15,160 nt of DNA from CAYTZH01 sp964442285 (GTDB lineage Bacteria > Myxococcota_A > UBA9160 > JAFDET01), in assembly GCA_964442285.1 (NCBI GenBank), contig CAYTZH010000073.1, positions 1-15,160 on the forward strand, read 5' to 3'. The notes below the pieces were generated by a model. It saw nothing but the letters and a program-made list of their open reading frames with translations. It was not told where the DNA came from and ran no database searches. Position 1 is the stretch's first letter; every line of letters begins with the position of its first letter. Shown here piece by piece: positions 14,079 to 15,160 of the stretch. Made by a program: the position numbers and the translations under genes.

Positions 14079-14102
14079 CCCGGATCCCGCCTTCGGTATC
14101 TT
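14075..14102 (+). promoter_or_regulatory. Candidate rRNA operon promoter overlapping the tyrS stop
   Basis: TTGACC (14075-14080, 5/6) contains the tyrS TGA. TATCTT (14097-14102, 4/6) follows after a 16-base spacer. Transcription would start near 14109. It is the best -35/-10 pair I find between tyrS and 16S. It starts right at the base of the hairpin at 14108-14136, which is awkward if that hairpin is a terminator. Confidence 0.55.
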
Positions 14103-14107
14103 TCGCA

Positions 14108-14140
14108 GCCCGCCAGAGGCTCGGTCCTCGGCGGGCGTTT
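14108..14140 (+). terminator. Probable intrinsic terminator of the tyrS operon
   Basis: The stem is gcccgcc (14108-14114) with ggcgggc (14130-14136), continued by gagg / cctc after one bulged A, closing a 6-base ctcggt loop. GTTTCAT follows, the nearest thing to a T tract in the window. It lies 30 bases after the tyrS stop. Confidence 0.6.
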
Positions 14141-14166
14141 CATCTGCGGAGTCGATGTCTTCCCCA

Positions 14167-14185
14167 CGAGCCCCGAACAGGCTCG
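14167..14185 (+). promoter_or_regulatory. boxB-like hairpin in the rRNA leader
   Basis: Cgagcc (14167-14172) and ggctcg (14180-14185) form a 6-bp stem with a 7-base loop, 17 bases before the boxA-like element. This is the boxB-boxA order of E. coli rrn leaders. Assignment rests on position only. Confidence 0.4.
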
Positions 14186-14202
14186 ATGGCGGACTCGTCC
14201 CG

Positions 14203-14220
14203 ATCTTTCAAAACCGAATA
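14203..14220 (+). promoter_or_regulatory. boxA-like antitermination element
   Basis: ATCTTTCAAAACCGAATA resembles the bacterial boxA (GCTCTTTAACA or CTTTGAAAACTGAATA forms) bound by NusB-S10 in rRNA transcription. It lies about 155 bases before mature 16S, the usual zone for an rrn leader. Confidence 0.6.
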
Positions 14221-14227
14221 GCGTGCG

Positions 14228-14258
14228 GTCCGAGCGAATCCGTGCAGATTCGCCGGAC
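14228..14258 (+). other. rRNA leader hairpin 1
   Basis: Gtccg and gcgaatc (14228-14240, one bulged A) pair perfectly with gattcgc and cggac (14247-14258) around a cgtgca loop. It lies between boxA and 16S, so it is transcribed precursor RNA. Confidence 0.7.
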
Positions 14259-14283
14259 GGCAACGGGCCTTGCACACGTTACG

Positions 14284-14328
14284 GTGACGCTCGCAGGGCT
14301 GCGTCTCGACGCAGCTCCAGAGTGTCAC
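14284..14328 (+). other. rRNA leader hairpin 2 (two-tier)
   Basis: The outer stem is gtgacgctc (14284-14292) with gagtgtcac (14320-14328), one G-T pair. The inner stem is gctgcgt (14298-14304) with acgcagc (14309-14315) around a ctcg loop. It may guide precursor folding or RNase III processing. Confidence 0.7.
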
Positions 14329-14342
14329 TTCCGAACATGAAT

Positions 14343-14360
14343 CGGTGTCTTCGGACGCCG
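14343..14360 (+). other. rRNA leader hairpin 3 with UUCG tetraloop
   Basis: Cggtgtc and gacgccg form 7 bp (one G-T) closed by the extra-stable C(UUCG)G tetraloop, 14 bases before the 16S 5' end. It is a likely nucleation site just upstream of the mature end. Confidence 0.75.
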
Positions 14361-14374
14361 GTTCGAATGGATTC

Positions 14375-15160
<786 letters not shown>

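Overview
The window is a GC-rich (roughly 70 % by eye) stretch of bacterial chromosome with all genes on the + strand. It is essentially housekeeping. The partial 16S rRNA at the right edge has deltaproteobacterial-type signatures: the GAACGAACGCTGGCGGCGTGC start, GGGAATTTTGGGCAATGG, and GTAGAGGTGAAATTCGTAGATATC. Together with the high GC, a PEP-CTERM protein and a membrane-segment FtsY, this suggests a lineage of the former Deltaproteobacteria (Myxococcota, Desulfobacterota or Binatota-like). The exact phylum is inference.

Layout. (1) 1-326: the C-terminal end of the chromosome-organising ATPase SMC. (2) 327-1128: a structured leader with a sigma-28-like promoter match, followed by a small proline-rich exported protein ending in a PEP-CTERM sorting signal. 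(3) 1208-4681: ftsY (SRP receptor), glpK (glycerol kinase) and a glycerophosphodiester phosphodiesterase, tightly packed or overlapping. ftsY has no ribosome binding site and a promoter-like sequence almost abutting its ATG. (4) 4808-11341: an Lrp/AsnC-family regulator whose stop overlaps the start of gltB, which in turn overlaps gltD. This is a three-gene unit for NADPH glutamate synthase with its probable own regulator, behind a TTGACA promoter that contains overlapping palindromes. (5) 11511-14078: a ZapB-like coiled-coil protein, ZapA, 5-formyltetrahydrofolate cyclo-ligase and tyrosyl-tRNA synthetase, in one operon behind a TTGACG promoter. (6) 14079-14374: an rRNA operon leader with a promoter-like element over the tyrS stop, a terminator-like hairpin, boxB/boxA-like elements and three further stable hairpins. 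(7) 14375-15160: the 5' half of 16S rRNA, cut by the window edge.

How the genes work together. GlpK and the phosphodiesterase both feed the sn-glycerol-3-phosphate pool, from glycerol and from deacylated phospholipids. GltB and GltD form the glutamine-to-glutamate branch of ammonium assimilation, and the linked Lrp-type regulator recalls the Lrp control of gltBD in E. coli. ZapB-like and ZapA proteins belong to Z-ring assembly. I found no phage, IS element, CRISPR array, tRNA or defence system. I do not think the window holds a new multi-gene system; the points worth a second look are regulatory and structural.
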